Numbered from the stretch's first letter, positions 20,150 to 31,923 are shown. The stretch: 64,000 bases of DNA from Adiantum capillus-veneris (GCA_014529385.2 CM043947.1:130474391-130538390); one strand, 5' to 3'. Numbers and translations are program-made. Notes: generated by a model from the sequence alone, not told the origin.

Positions 20150-21419
20150 CTCGATGGCTAGAGGGAATTCCCATATGGTGCCACAAGTTGGGCTTACCCT
20201 AACACTAAGAGAGCCTCAAAGCAGGTAATCTCTTATTTGAACCCAAGAAAATTTGGTATGACTACATTCTCTAGCGTGTCGGGAATCTTTCTATTCTATT
20301 CATAAAGAGACATGATAATTCAAGATCCAATTGTGAATAAGATTCCAACTTGAGAGGATTTGTTGTTTGATTTATAGCACTGATTGTGCCTATAAAGTTT
20401 ATTCTATGGGTATGACCCATATAATACCAACTCACTCCATGAATGTTGATGGTCATTGATTAGCCTCTTCACAATTATACTTATAAGAAAATAAGTCCTC
20501 ACTCTGCCAAGGGATAGTGGATAAGTTCATTATAAGACATGATAGATAGTGTTTGTCATTGTTAACTGCTAGCTACTGGTTTATCCCTTAAATTTGAACT
20601 AAAAATCCTACTCTTGATATAAAGACCCGGCTAGGACATGGAAGCACGAGCCTAGGATGTATAGACATAGAGGATTAAAGGGATCCTTCTACTCATTATA
20701 GAGAGAAGCCATGGAAAGGGCTTCCTCTAATCAACAAAACATTCCTACTTACTAATCACTTGCACACAATCATATGGTTGAAATTAACCTCTCACATCAA
20801 TCGCTCTATTCACAACTCTTAATCACAACTACACAAGCATGCAATTAACATACCTACTCCGCATTAGTGTGTCCATTTCGGCACAACGCCTCAATACAAC
20901 TACATATGCACACATACTAATCGCACCTTGTAGAGAGAGAGATGAAGAGAAGGAAGGCATAGCCCTCACACACCATGGCCAATGGTGTGGATAGAATATA
21001 TTAACTCAAAAAAGGGATTAGGAGATCTACCATCACACTAATACAATCTCACTCTACATAATGCAACAAAAAAGACTAATAAGAAAGAAAGTGTAATTGA
21101 TTATTAGAAATCAAGAGCTACATGGTCATGGAAAGCCCATGAGCCTCATGACCATCCACTCTACAAAGAGGATAACTCACCCAAGAATGACTTCTCATTA
21201 AGCATAGGGCTCTTTTATAGCTTTGGGCCTCAAACCCTTCAACTATGGGATAAAGTTGAGCTCTCTAGCCTAGACTCATACAACTTTGGAACTCCTACAT
21301 GAGCCCAAGGTCCTATACAGTGAAAACGAAATATTGTGCACTATAGCACATCCACAGCTTGGTGCATAATTGGTGTAGCCTATGTTAGCCGCTGCTAACA
21401 CATGTCACAGCTCATAGGC
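20150..21419. other. non-coding spacer, possibly an old reversed LTR
   Basis: No coding sequence is seen. On the minus strand a TATA-like CTATAAAAGAGCC lies at about 21221-21209, and low-complexity AT-rich text surrounds it. This fits an old LTR in reverse orientation, but no partner copy was found. Confidence 0.3.
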
Positions 21420-21952
21420 ATTGCTTTACTACATACGAGAAAACCATTCGCTTTGTTACACATGGTGACACTTACTCTTGTGACATTGTTGGCGTAGGTG
21501 ATATTGCCATGGTTATGGCAAATGGAGTGAAGTTTATCATCCATAATGTGCGTCATGTTCCAGCCTTGACAAGCAATCTGATTTTGGTTGGTTTTGGTTG
21601 GACGTCTTGATGACTTGGGTTACAAAATCACTTTTCATAAGTAGTCTTGGTGTGTTGCAAAGGGTCATCTTATTATAGCCCATGGTTCTAAACTTGGTTC
21701 ACTTTATCCTCTTTATGTATCTGCTAAAAACAATGTTCTTTCTGTAACAGAGCTGCCAACCGTTGCTTTGTGGCATAGCCGATTAGGACATATGTCAAAG
21801 AAGGAAATGGATACACTCTCTCGTTTGGGCTACTCACCATCTTTTTCATTTTTTGATTTTCCCTTTTGTGAGCATTGTCAATATGGAAAGCAAACACAGA
21901 CACATCGTACACATTCTTTTGACAAAGAAAGAAAACCCTTAGAGCTTGTGCA
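21420..21952 (+). pseudogene. older host copia: protease tail and integrase finger (left piece)
   Basis: On the plus strand the degraded frames give HNVRHVPALTSNLI (end of the protease region), then LPTVALWHSRLGHMSKKEMD and FCEHCQYGKQTQTHR, the HHCC finger of a copia integrase, and finally KERKPLELVH. There the gene is interrupted by copia-A's LTR at 21953. The continuation (SDLCGPM onward) is on the minus strand at 6432-6294. GTGCA at 21948-21952 is the target duplication. Confidence 0.88.
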
Positions 21953-22179
21953 TGTTACCATATACATGTGGTAGTGATGTGTGTAAACACTCTAGGACAG
22001 CCAGGGCATTTTTCCCCTCTTTAGGAGGTTTTTTCCCCCGTGCATAGTATATACGCCCATCACTCTAGGGCTATGTATCTTTCCATTGCACACTATGTAA
22101 CACACTCTCTATTGTGTGCCTTGAGCTTCCTTCATCTTCTCCAAATTGTGTGCGTTTCTCTGCAATCGTAATTCCAACA
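21953..22179 (+). repeat. copia-A 5' LTR (227 bp)
   Basis: It runs from TGTTACCATATACATG to AATTCCAACA and is the partner of 6433-6652. A TATA-like GTATATAC is near 22047. It is followed by the primer-binding site. Confidence 0.93.
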
Positions 22180-22196
22180 ATCGATATCAGAGCAGG
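22180..22196 (+). other. copia-A primer-binding site
   Basis: ATCGATATCAGAGCAGG directly after the LTR resembles the initiator methionine tRNA 3' end site usual for plant copia elements (TGGTATCAGAGC core), with a few changed bases. Confidence 0.75.
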
Positions 22197-22560
22197 TTAC
22201 GTCCTCCCGGGCTTAGTCGCCATCAGCTGGTCCAACACACGCCTGCTCACTTTCTCTGATTATAGTGAGGTTTGGCAAGCATTTGTAGATCGACAAATAT
22301 ATTGGGTAAGTTCATAGAGCACAATCTGCTCATATTTTTGATTCGGGCTCATTTCGACCTCTGTTTCCACTACAGGCAGGCCTGCACATGGGCAGGCCTG
22401 CACATGCAATTTTATCATTTTGTGCAGAATTTCTGTCAGTGCCAATTTTTGCATAACAGGTGCCTTACAGTCTTCTACGGTTTGTGCTATATAGCATGTA
22501 TTGTTTCCGCTCCGTTTCTCCTATTTTTGGGCAGTTTTCACATCAGGTGCAGCATTTACC

Positions 22561-23600
22561 ATGGCTGACAACAACAGAGATGTCTTCAAGATGTTTGCTG
22601 CTGAGGATAGGTCGGATGGGGACAATTACCCTATGTGGGCTTATATAATGCAACATGTTCTTGTGTCAAAGGGTGTCTAGAATATTGTGAAGGGCATTGA
22701 TGTACGTCCTGGTTCTGAGGATGTAGGTGATGTTGAGGATGTTGCAGGTCTTGCTGCAAGGACTGCTACTATTAGGGTGGTTTTGCCTATGGCAGAACAA
22801 TCTTGTTTGGATGTAAAGTATGCGCAGGCTCATGCATTGATTGCGTTGTCTATGAAGCGCACCATTGTTCCTCACATCCGCTCAGCAAAATCTGCAAAAC
22901 AGGCTTGGGATATTTTGGCTAGTCTTTATGCAAGTCACAATGAAGCTAAAATTGCTTTGTTGCGTAAAGAGCTGGAGTCAAAGATTATGCATGCGGAAGA
23001 TGATATGGACACTTTCCTTGCTAGTGTCAAGGATATCAATGAGCAACTTATTTTTGTAGGTGAAGTCATTTCAGACACTTCCCTTGTGCAGACTGTTCTT
23101 GATGCCTTACCAGAGACTTTTGCTAGTACTTGGAGACTTATGACCCAAGGAAATCCTAAAGTTGTCAAGTTTGATGCATTATGCACATTGCTGTTGCAAA
23201 AGTCACTTTCTAGAAAAAACAGGAGTAGGCAGCATGTAGTTGAACAGGCTTTTATTGCTTCTCAGAGAAAGGGTGGTAACAGCAATACAACCACTTCTTA
23301 TGGTTCTGCTGCGAGTGGAAAAAATTCTGTTCCTAATGCTTTTGCTGCTGGCAGCAATTCGTCTGGAAATTCTGGTGATAAGGGCAAAAAGAAAATGGGT
23401 TGCCATTATTGTAAAGCTAATGATCACTTGATCAAAGTCATGTCCTAAGTTGAAAGCCAAAGAGGCTAAGAAGAAAGAGGGTGGTTCCACTGCAAATGTT
23501 GGTTCCACTACAAATGCAGCCATTGTTGAGTCTTCTGTGAAAGGAGATTGTGTTGATGATGGTGATGTAGAATGGGCTTTTAGTGCAGAGTGCACTTACA
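22561..23600 (+). pseudogene. copia-A gag
   Basis: Gag starts at ATG 22561 (MADNNRDVFKMF, then SDGDNYPMWAYIMQHVL). TAG at 22678-22680 replaces a Trp codon after KGV. The frame then runs from 22687 to about 23436 with SAKQAWDILASLYASHNEA and ELESKIMHAEDDMDTFLAS. The zinc knuckle is CHYCKANDH plus a Cys that falls in another frame because of a one-base insertion at about 23433. Downstream the frame continues to the protease. The gene is recent enough that the damage is one stop and one or two indels. Confidence 0.88.
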
Positions 23601-24343
23601 ATCCTGCTGTCCATGATGCATGCTTGTGAGTTTTTGCTGCATATTCACATGTGTGGTATTTCGACAATGGTGCTACAAAGTACATTACCTCACATTGTGA
23701 ATTGTTCACCTTTCTCGAGTCTGTCCCTCATGGGAATTCAGTCACTTGTGCCAACAATGCCTCTTATCCAATTCAGGGAGTTGGAAAGATTGTGCTTACT
23801 GCTGCAAATGGCAGTTCCTTCACACTTGTTGATGCACTTTATGTACCTGGGATCAAGAAGAATCTCTTGTCTATATCCACACTTGCTAGACTTGGACTTG
23901 TAGTCAAACTTGCGGATGACAGATGTACAATTCATGATCTCAATTTTGGTGATGAAATTGTTGCATCTGGCCTTTTGTGCGTGGGCTATATAAGCTCACT
24001 TTGTATGACAAGTGTGGACAAAAGTTTGCAAATGTTGTTGCAGATTCAAGGGATATTTCAAATGCAAAACTTTGGCATGCACGTTTTGATCATCTGAATT
24101 TTGCCAGTTTGCTGCGTTTGCAGAATTCTGATATGGTTGCTTCTTTGCCGCCTCTTGAAGCACCTGTCAAACATGTTCAGTTTGGGCCACATGCAGGTTG
24201 CAGCTTGTGTATAGTGATGTTTGTGGGTCCATGCAAGCTTCGTCCTTGGGCAATTACCTTTACTTCGTGACTTTTATTTATAATTACTCCAGGCATGCAT
24301 GGTTATTTTCGCTTAAAGTAAAGTCCGAAGTCATCAAGAGAAA
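23601..24343 (+). pseudogene. copia-A protease and integrase 5' part
   Basis: The protease site reads WYFDNGATKYITS, with DNG where DSG is usual, followed by the LVDALYVPGIKKNLLSIST block typical of the GAG-pre-integrase border. A frame change at about 23975 leads to NAKLWHARFDHLNFASLL, the integrase finger. Another change near 24190 leads to SDVCGSM, NYLYFVTF and WLFSLKVKSEV, where the gene stops at 24343. The rest of the core (FMCFKQFMAMAKK on) is on the minus strand from 9160. Confidence 0.87.
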
Positions 24344-24699
24344 TATGGGCCTTGTAAGGAATCCTAATTTTTAGGGATTAAGACCAATGTTGTGTAGGGT
24401 TAAGGGGAGAAGGGCATTCAAGAAGCTAGTTTTGACTAGGCTTTTCTAGCCTTTTTTTTAGACACATGTAGGATGTGGAACTAGGAGGTCACCTTCTCTC
24501 TCTAGCTTTTTGAAAGTGAAGGGAGTAAAGAGGTGTGGCCACATCAGCAAAAATGTAGGTCACTAAGAGCCAAAATTTGACTTTTTTTCAAAAAAAATAT
24601 TTTTACTTCTTTTTTACTTAAAACTTCCCCCCAACATATATGCATATCAAAAAATCATTTTTTGACCTTTTTTAAAACCTACAAGCACTAAAAGTCCAA

Positions 24700-24960
24700 A
24701 TTTTCAAAAAAAAAAAACCTTTGTTCTCTCTTCCTCCTCCCTCCTTTCTCCCTCTTCTCTCCCTCCCTGCTCCCTTCTCTCCTCCTCCTCCCCTCTCTCT
24801 CCCCCTCTCTCCCACTGCCCCCTTCTCTCCTCCCATGTTCCTCCCTCTCCCTCCCTGTCCCCTTCTCTCCTTCTCCTCCCCTCTCTCTCCCTCTCCCCCA
24901 CTGCCCCCTTCTCTCCTCCCATGTTCCTTCCTCTCCCTCCCCCCCCTCTCTTTTCATCTT
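24700..24960. repeat. CT-rich low-complexity tract
   Basis: About 240 bases of CCCTCTCTCC-type sequence, with a roughly 105-bp internal duplication (CCCCTTCTCTCCTCCCATGT near 24820 and 24905). Open frames across it are simple-sequence artefacts. Confidence 0.9.
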
Positions 24961-26541
24961 TTGCTTCCTCACACAACAGCTGTCATGGTGCTCACGGACA
25001 TTAAAAATCGTATGCATACATGTTTTCTTGTCCGTGGCGTTTTCACCAAAGGCCACACTTAAGGGTGAGCAGAGGTCATCCCAAGAACGTCGTACCGTCG
25101 GTGAGATGAATGTTGATGGTTCTTCAATATCTTGCCAATACCATCACATATTTGAATAAAACACCCCTTTGTGCAAGGTAACAATATACTTCTTTCTTTT
25201 GGTTGTGTTCTTCTTATCATAAACTTTGAAGTATAACGTGTTGCCTCTACTTGTTTTGTAGTGCTTGGTACAAAGGTTGCTTTTGTTCACATATAGTGAA
25301 AAGCTGCAGGTTAGAGAGGCCAAGTGTCACCACTTTTCCTCTAAAACAGTCTTCTTTGTTACATCTTGCAGGTAGGTGCTTCAAATCCATGATTATTAGA
25401 GGTGGGTAATCTCATCATAATGTATATTTTAGGATTTTTTATTCCCAGTTGGATGGAAATACTTGCACATTTGTACAACTTATACTTAACAAGTGTTTTT
25501 ATTATACAGCTTGCAAATGTTGAATTCATACATGTTTTTGTTACAAGGTGACCTCTTAATATGCTAGTTGAGTGGTGTTGTTTGCAAGAATGGCTCAAGG
25601 AACTGGCATAATATGAAGCTTCTATGTGGCACAAAGCTCTCCTCAACGGCAATGTGGCTCCCACTACACCAAAAATTATGCTAACATGGAGAGATCCCTA
25701 GTAGGACAATGCAACATCTTTTCATCAGCAGCAACACACCTTTTCCTAACATGAGGGCACTCCTACCAAAGATATTTTTATGTGATAGGTCACCCCATAC
25801 CATGCCATATCATGGAATGGATGTAAGAACTATGACCTCACCACTCCTTGGAAGTTGTTCACAAATGTATGTTTATCAAAGTTAATGAGAAGAAATTTGG
25901 ACTTTTTTGTTTGTTAATGTGAAAGAGCACTCTAGGTCTACCATATTTTAGATTGTTTGATAAGTTAAATAAGATTTGTAGTCATTTAAAGTGTAAATTT
26001 GTTTTTGTTTGGTAAGATTGTACATGAGAAGACATGATAAAGTAGAAGAGATCTTGACGGAATAAACCTCGATGCCACATCTCTCCTTAAACCCTTTGAT
26101 TTTTATCATCGTGGGAAGTTCAAGGGAAGTCTATTTTCAAATTTTTAGTAATAACTTTTTTTGAAAGAAATTTTGGTTATTTTAAAGTTTGTACAGAGTT
26201 TAGGAGTTCATTCTGATTATTTTCCTTCAGTTTCAAATTTTGACCGAGGGCACTCCTTGGAAGCCACTTTTGAAGGTGTTAGGGTGGGATTTTGGGAAAG
26301 TTTTGTATGTAGGAAATACAGTCCTTAACACAATAAAAAACATTGGTTCTTTGAGTATTTTCAGATTCCATGGTTTTAATGCTCGTTGGAGCCCCCAGAT
26401 TAAGGAAAAAGTAAGAAATGTCTGTTTTACAGTAGTTTTTAAGAGATTACCAACTTGCACGTTGTTTTTTAGAGAATCCGAGCAAGGTATGTTTTTTTTT
26501 GCATCAAAGTCTACAAGTTCAACACTAAAAATTAAAAAATA

Positions 26542-26614
26542 AGTGGCCGCAAGGACACGCGAAATGGCCATCCGGGACTTTTGGATGGCCATTTTACGCG
26601 CCCTTGTGGCCTCT
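26542..26614. repeat. inverted repeat (hairpin), copy 1
   Basis: Arms 26542-26573 and 26583-26614 are complementary with few mismatches around a 9-base loop (GGGACTTTT). The inner part, AAATGGCCATCC / GGATGGCCATTT, is perfect. The GC-rich stem sits in AT-rich sequence. Confidence 0.9.
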
Positions 26615-27005
26615 CTTGTTGAGGGCCCTAGAAGCTTTTACATGGCAAAAATTTACAAAATTATTGTGTATAAGTATGAGATAAGGATGTAAGTTAGATG
26701 TACAGAGAGCAAGAGCTCACCCCCTGGGGCCTTTGAAGGTGTTAGAGCAAGATTTTGAGAAAGTATTGTATGTAGGAAATACAGTCCTTAACACAATAAA
26801 AAACATTAGTTCTTTGAGTATTTTCAGATTCCATGGTTTTAATGCTCGTTGGAGCCCGCAGATTAAGGAAAAAGTAAGAAATGTCTGTTTTACATTAGTT
26901 TTTAAGAGATTGCCAACTTGCACGTTGTTTTTTAGAGAATCTGAGCAAAGTATGTTTTTTTTGCACCAAAATCACAAGTTCAACACTAAAAAAAATATTA
27001 AAAAA

Positions 27006-27078
27006 AGTGGCCGCAAGGGCGCGCGAAATGGCCATCCAGGACTTTTGGATGGCCATTTTGCGCACCCCTGTGGCCACT
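27006..27078. repeat. inverted repeat (hairpin), copy 2
   Basis: Arms 27006-27037 and 27047-27078 with the loop AGGACTTTT. It is the duplicate of the hairpin at 26542. Several stem changes differ between copies, yet pairing is largely kept. Confidence 0.9.
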
Positions 27079-27272
27079 CTTGTTGAGGGCCCTGGGAGTC
27101 TTTGCATGAGAAAATTTTGTAACACTATTGTGTATAAGTATGAGAAAAGGATGTAAGATAGATGTACATAGAGCAAGAGCTCCCCCCTTGGGGTCTTATA
27201 ATGACAAATAGGGGCTTTTTTAATGCATGGCCATGAGAAGGAGGTGTAGCGTTTGATGTAATCAGAGCACCC

Positions 27273-27292
27273 CCCCCCCCCCCCCCCCCCCC
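27273..27292. repeat. poly-C tract, about 20 bases
   Basis: A run of C directly after the duplication. It is non-coding and prone to length error. Confidence 0.85.
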
Positions 27293-28297
27293 TCTGGTCC
27301 CTTTTTCTATGTGTTCAAAGGTCTGGAACATTCACTATGTAAAATTTTCCTATACCATGTGCGTTCACCAGAATGGATTAAAAGTACCCCTTATAGACCT
27401 TATCTACACATGTTTCTGTAACTTTACAAGAATACAAAATCCCTGATGTTGAACACGTGTGCTATGTTACATATACTTTAGTGAACTCCCCAGGTCAAAG
27501 GCCTCACAAATCCTGTGCACTAAACATTCACACTAGAAATTGACGAAACAAGGAGCCAATTTTTACTTCCTTGTGTCCACCTCGTGTTCTTGGGAATATT
27601 TTGGTTAAGCCATTTCTTTGGTATTTTAAACCACATGTGACTCCTATTGTTATAGTATCCAACCAAAGGTTTCTTGATTAGCAGTTTACATAGGCTCGAT
27701 TGGTACATATCTTCTATGTTAATAATGCATGTATCTATAATTTATGTTACACTTTCTCTATCCAAATGAGCTACATAGTAAAAATCAAATCCACAATTTA
27801 ACAGTTAAGTTCACAAGGTAATAGCTATTGGTATCATCTTTAGCAAAACCAAAGAAATAGCTACCAATCTATACTATATATAATTGAGCTTAAAATTTTC
27901 AAGGAAGGAGAGGGCATGCATGTGTCACTCTCTCCTTCATTTCAAGAACTTAAGAAACATTTGGTTTGAAATGTAAAAGTAGAGGGTAATTTGGTAAGTC
28001 AGAAATCATTTGGTTTGAAATGTAAAAGTGAAGGGTAGTCTAACTTGCATATAACTGGCCCCCTGATGAAACTTCAACTGGGAATATCTCAATGGCTAGA
28101 ACTCCAAACAATGATCTGAAGAGACTGACATGCTCCATATGATGAGCATCACATGGCCTATTCGGCTCAGATATGCAAACACCTTCAGCTTGAAAGCAAT
28201 GTATCTTACACATCTTGGATCTGTTTGATGAGCCTTCTAGACAAGTTCCTTTAGCATCTCAAGGTCTATATATCCAAGCCATATAAAACCCAAAACA

Positions 28298-28675
28298 TTG
28301 CATGTCCAAGAGGTTGAACCATATGTCCCCATAGCCCAACTCTCTAGAGCTTCAACTTCTATAATTAAAATAAAGCTTGAGACACACAAGACCCATCCTA
28401 TTATAACAAAGAAAATATACAAGTGGGTCCCTAAAGCTTCTTTAGTAGCGACCATAGCTAGTGATAAAGAACAAGATCCTAGTAAGAGACGTCCCACTCA
28501 CCCGAAAAATTTAAAGAAAACTTGCGTTGGATTCCAAAACGACTATTGGAAGCCCAAGGCTACTATGAAGGAAATGATCAAATCTATGTGCAAAAACGTA
28601 AATTGTGCTCTTACCTATCACCTGGCCCAGCTAGTTTGGTACCGAAGAAAGAATGATTTGTTCCACCTAGCTTAG
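28298..28675 (+). other. 125-codon open frame, unrecognised
   Basis: The frame includes KKIYKWVPKASLV and a basic stretch, then SKRRPTHPKNL. WVPK-type motifs occur in the linker of some retrotransposon Gag proteins, which is a faint hint of an old Gag fragment. No zinc knuckle, protease or start context supports this. It could be chance. Confidence 0.2.
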
Positions 28676-29241
28676 GAACAGGGAAGTCAAATGAAGCTTC
28701 TTGCTCTTCATGTAGTTCCTATACGGAAATAAAAGCTTCAACACAACCTCCACCTACCATTGTACATATCCATACAAAAACAAGAAAGAGTTTGCACTTA
28801 ACGTTGTAAGTTCACCACCTACAACAACGTTGCAAATAAAATCATGGGAGAATACCTTACCACCCTTGCAACTAGATGATAAACATAGGGCAGTCAGAAA
28901 CTATTGGTTAAAGCCTTCACCCATAACAACTTGGAACAATTGGTTTCAAAAGGTGACGACGTCATTCCAAAAGGTATGATCTACCCAAGGAAGGGGGGAG
29001 TGTAATTTGCTGACATCATTCACTCACTCCCCCCTTAATCTTCCTCCTTGACCTCTCAATCTCCCAATCTTACGGAATGAATATATAAAGCCTTATACTC
29101 ACAAAGAAAAAAAATAAAAAAGTAAAAGAGCAAGAGCCACCAAATAAAAATATGAAAACCTACAAGTTCTATACATAACACAAAATCATAAAAACACATT
29201 ATGCACAAAGATAAGATCTTTTGACATGACCCTTATAATAT

Positions 29242-29532
29242 TTGCACTCTAACCATCATATATGTGTGTGTACAGATATGACTAGTACGATAGAGTCATC
29301 CACTCCTACCTTGGGTGAGAGGCACCCTCATTACTTTGCACAAGTGTTTCACATAGTCTACCTGGTGCTTGCATGTGAATGGGATTCGATAGATACGCTA
29401 GAGTGTGAGAGGTATTTCGAGGAGTTAGAATGGCTGATACGTCTTTTGACCACGACTAATCCACAATTAGTAGAGGACGTCTCCCTGATTTCACAAGACT
29501 ACCCTCTGACCAAGATGACTATAGGCGTCTAG
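29242..29532 (+). other. 96-codon open frame, unrecognised
   Basis: It lies within element X and starts in a (TG)n run. It has an acidic, Leu-rich middle (CERYFEELEWLIRLL). No family is recognised and no partner gene is nearby. It may be a remnant exon or chance. Confidence 0.15.
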
Positions 29533-30179
29533 TGATGTTCTTAGTGAACATTTGTGATAAATTTGGCACCGGCCACTCCATACTTAATAAGGAAGTTACT
29601 TCGATGGGTTCAAGGGTTCCAAACTCTTGTGTAGAAGTAGCCACAATATAGGAGTGAGAATAGAAGAAAATCCTTCTTTGAACCAGTTTGGTTGGGCAAA
29701 GATGTGCGAACATTGTTGCTCCAATATCCGCATGTATAACATTGAATGTGCATGGGCGACTATGTAGTGGCTGCTCCTCCACCAACGTGGATGGAAATAT
29801 GACTATAAATGCATGGAAAATCTTAAGTATGAATCCATAATAACATTACATTGTGATTTCACACCTATCTTTATATTCTCAAAGCATATACTTAGAATGT
29901 GTTGGAAATTGAGGTGGTTGTTGCAATTGCATGCTTGACATTAAGAAAACATGTTGCACAATGGCTACGATCCCCTTGTCTTTGCGGTTCGTGAAGCCAA
30001 GGAGCTTTCCTTTCCAGTGATGATCCAAGTTTGCACGATTCCGCACACGATGAGGGCCAATAACAAATGGTTGCATGTATACTTAAGCACCTTTGGTGAA
30101 CTCTTGTAGCACCAACTCATCATCTATACCTCTTGTGTTGTGGCATACAAGTGTTGTGGCCTCATCCTTTGGCCGCCTT

Positions 30180-30918
30180 TGCAAAGTAGAGCTGGCCTGG
30201 CCATGGTTGAACAAAGAAAATTAGGAGGAGGAGGACCTTGCTTGTTTCTACAATGTAGGTGGGATAAAGTGATAGGAGAAGGTGGTTAACCCTTGCTTGG
30301 TGTGGCAATGGGAGGAGAAGGTGGATAACCCTTGCTTGGTGTGGCACTGGAAGGTGGTAGGGGAGGAGAGAGGAGCTTCCTTGCTGCAGCAATGGAGATG
30401 GTGTAGAGAGAGAGCGTTAGATTAGAGGATGAGTGTGATGGTTGCAACCAAGGAGAGATTGGAAAAGAGTTTCTAGAGAGAGAAAATAACTTTTTGCCTA
30501 AGGACTACTTTTGGGGGGGCTTTGGATAGTAAAAAAAATTTTAAAAATTTTTTGAATTCGAGGGTTTTTGGGTGCACGTTTTGACTTTTTGAGGTCAAAA
30601 AATGCTTTTTTAACCATAAAATAGATTTAGGGGGGTCTTAAGAAGATAAGATTTGAGTTTTGAAATTTTGAAAATTTTGAAAATTTTGGGATTTTTTCAT
30701 AACCGGATAAAAAAGAAGGGAAGTTAGAGGTTCCATATGCCCCCCCCGCCCCCCTACCCCACCTTCTCCCTAGGTAAGAGCCCATTAAGAAGTGTAAAAC
30801 TACTTTGTCCCCCTACATTTTTGAGGGCATAGAGTGTGTCCACCACCCTCTTCTCATTGGCTGGCCTCTAATTAATCTTAATCCCAAAGGGCCCCTAGAA
30901 GGTTCATATTTTTCCTAA
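30180..30918 (-). repeat. inverted-repeat end, right copy (IR-R), family X
   Basis: The reverse complement of this stretch matches 9161-9900, with shared landmarks TTAGAGGCCAGCCAAT, AAGGGGGG-type runs, AT-rich tracts and CTCCATTGCTGC. A short tandem duplication of CACCAAGCAAGGGTTA(T/A)CCACC lies at about 30286-30345. The outer edge is at 30918, after which unrelated sequence begins. Confidence 0.75.
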
Positions 30919-30999
30919 TGCTTTTCTCATCCCGCTAGATTTTCACATTGCCCCCATCGAGACCTATATCTGACAAAACTAGTTCAAGGGCCTGTAGAA

Positions 31000-31923
31000 C
31001 GACCTGCCGTTCAACTGAATTATTGATTTTCTAGGCAAACCCAATGTACAAATACACCAACTTCTCCACAATTTTGCAAAGAGCATGCATTGTACAAATG
31101 TGGACATTAACAAGTGAAATATCCAAAACTGGTAAAAATTACGATCTTCATTGTGACGAGTAGGAGCCTTTGTTCACCACTTTGGGTCCATCATCTTTAC
31201 AAGCTCCATGCAATACAAGCACGAAGACTTTTCCATGGAACCCATTCCACAATTATACATACAATTCAGTGCTTTTAGGTCACCTGCAAGATGCCATTGG
31301 ACTTCAAAGTATCCCCTCCCATCTACAGCTAGCACCTGTCCTTGATTCATTTGTCTATCAATTATATCAAGAATAGGGGTTTAATGGAACACCCAATATA
31401 AAATTTCATGGTCTTCTTTCTTACCTGCAAGATTAAATCCTTATGAGATGTGAGATTAAATCTAAAATTAAATCAAATGGGGGCTCGTCGGAGCTAAGTA
31501 ATAGATGGAAATGGATTACCTGAAAAGCACCAAGCCACCATATGTTTGTTTCTGATTACACAGTGAAGTATGAAGGATCATCAATAGGGAATTTTGAAAG
31601 AGCTCTATTCATCAACGTTATTGTGACTCACCCTTGCTTTTTCTCTTCAAGAATGTCACACTCATCTAGCTTCAAAAAAAATATAGAACGCCACCAGTCT
31701 CTTCAAATATTTCATTGTAGAAATCAACCATTCTAGTTTGCAACAAAGTGATGTCCATGAAGATATTGTTGTACTCATCATACGTTGCAGTTGTTCCTTG
31801 AGATCTATAAATACCATCAATATGAAATGGACATGCAATGAACTTGGTATGTGCATGGTTGAGTTGAAGTCTCCCATCTAATTGAGGTGAGGTGGAATAA
31901 ATTAGAAGGGTCACAATCCTCAC
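31000..31923 (-). pseudogene. fragment of an unidentified spliced gene
   Basis: The minus strand gives a coding-like stretch at 31923-31665 (GRLQLNHAHTKFIACPFHID, then MVDFYNEIFEETGG), followed by CDILEEKKQG and a GTGAGT-like donor near 31633. Further down the minus strand, about 31350-31170, is YFEVQWHLAGDL, then MYNCGMGSMEKSSCLYCM, ending in a stop. A CxxC after a GDLKxL-type segment resembles a pattern seen in some eukaryotic transposon-encoded nucleases, but I cannot name the family. It may be a captured or decayed gene. Confidence 0.35.

Larger units (their letters stand above)
26271..27198. repeat. 464-bp tandem duplication, each copy with a hairpin
   Basis: The copy starting TGAAGGTGTTAG at 26271 recurs at 26734. 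The end block GAGCAAGAGCTC recurs at 26706 and 27171 (offset 463-465). Differences are scattered substitutions. Open frames in it on both strands are short and do not look like known proteins. Confidence 0.92.
24344..30918. mobile_element. element X: 6.6-kb non-LTR insertion in copia-A integrase
   Basis: The sequence from 24344 interrupts copia-A. It opens with AAATATGGGCC-like text that loosely resembles the IR-R edge (AATATGAACC) and shares a GGGATTAAG block and AT-rich subterminal TTTGAC and AAATTT tracts. It ends at 30918 with the strong inverted copy of 9161-9900. It has no LTRs, no long reading frame and no transposase that I can recognise. A TIR-type DNA transposon or a non-autonomous derivative is the most likely class. 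The left boundary is clear from the broken integrase; the right one comes from the inverted-repeat edge. Confidence 0.5.

Noticed and set aside
24721-25062. Open frames rich in Pro-Leu-Ser or Gly-Glu-Arg on both strands
   Set aside because: They follow from the CT-rich low-complexity tract and exist in several frames at once.
26233-27176. Open frames in both tandem copies on plus and minus that look conserved
   Set aside because: The similarity comes from the DNA duplication. Neither strand matches a known protein and the frames are broken at different points.
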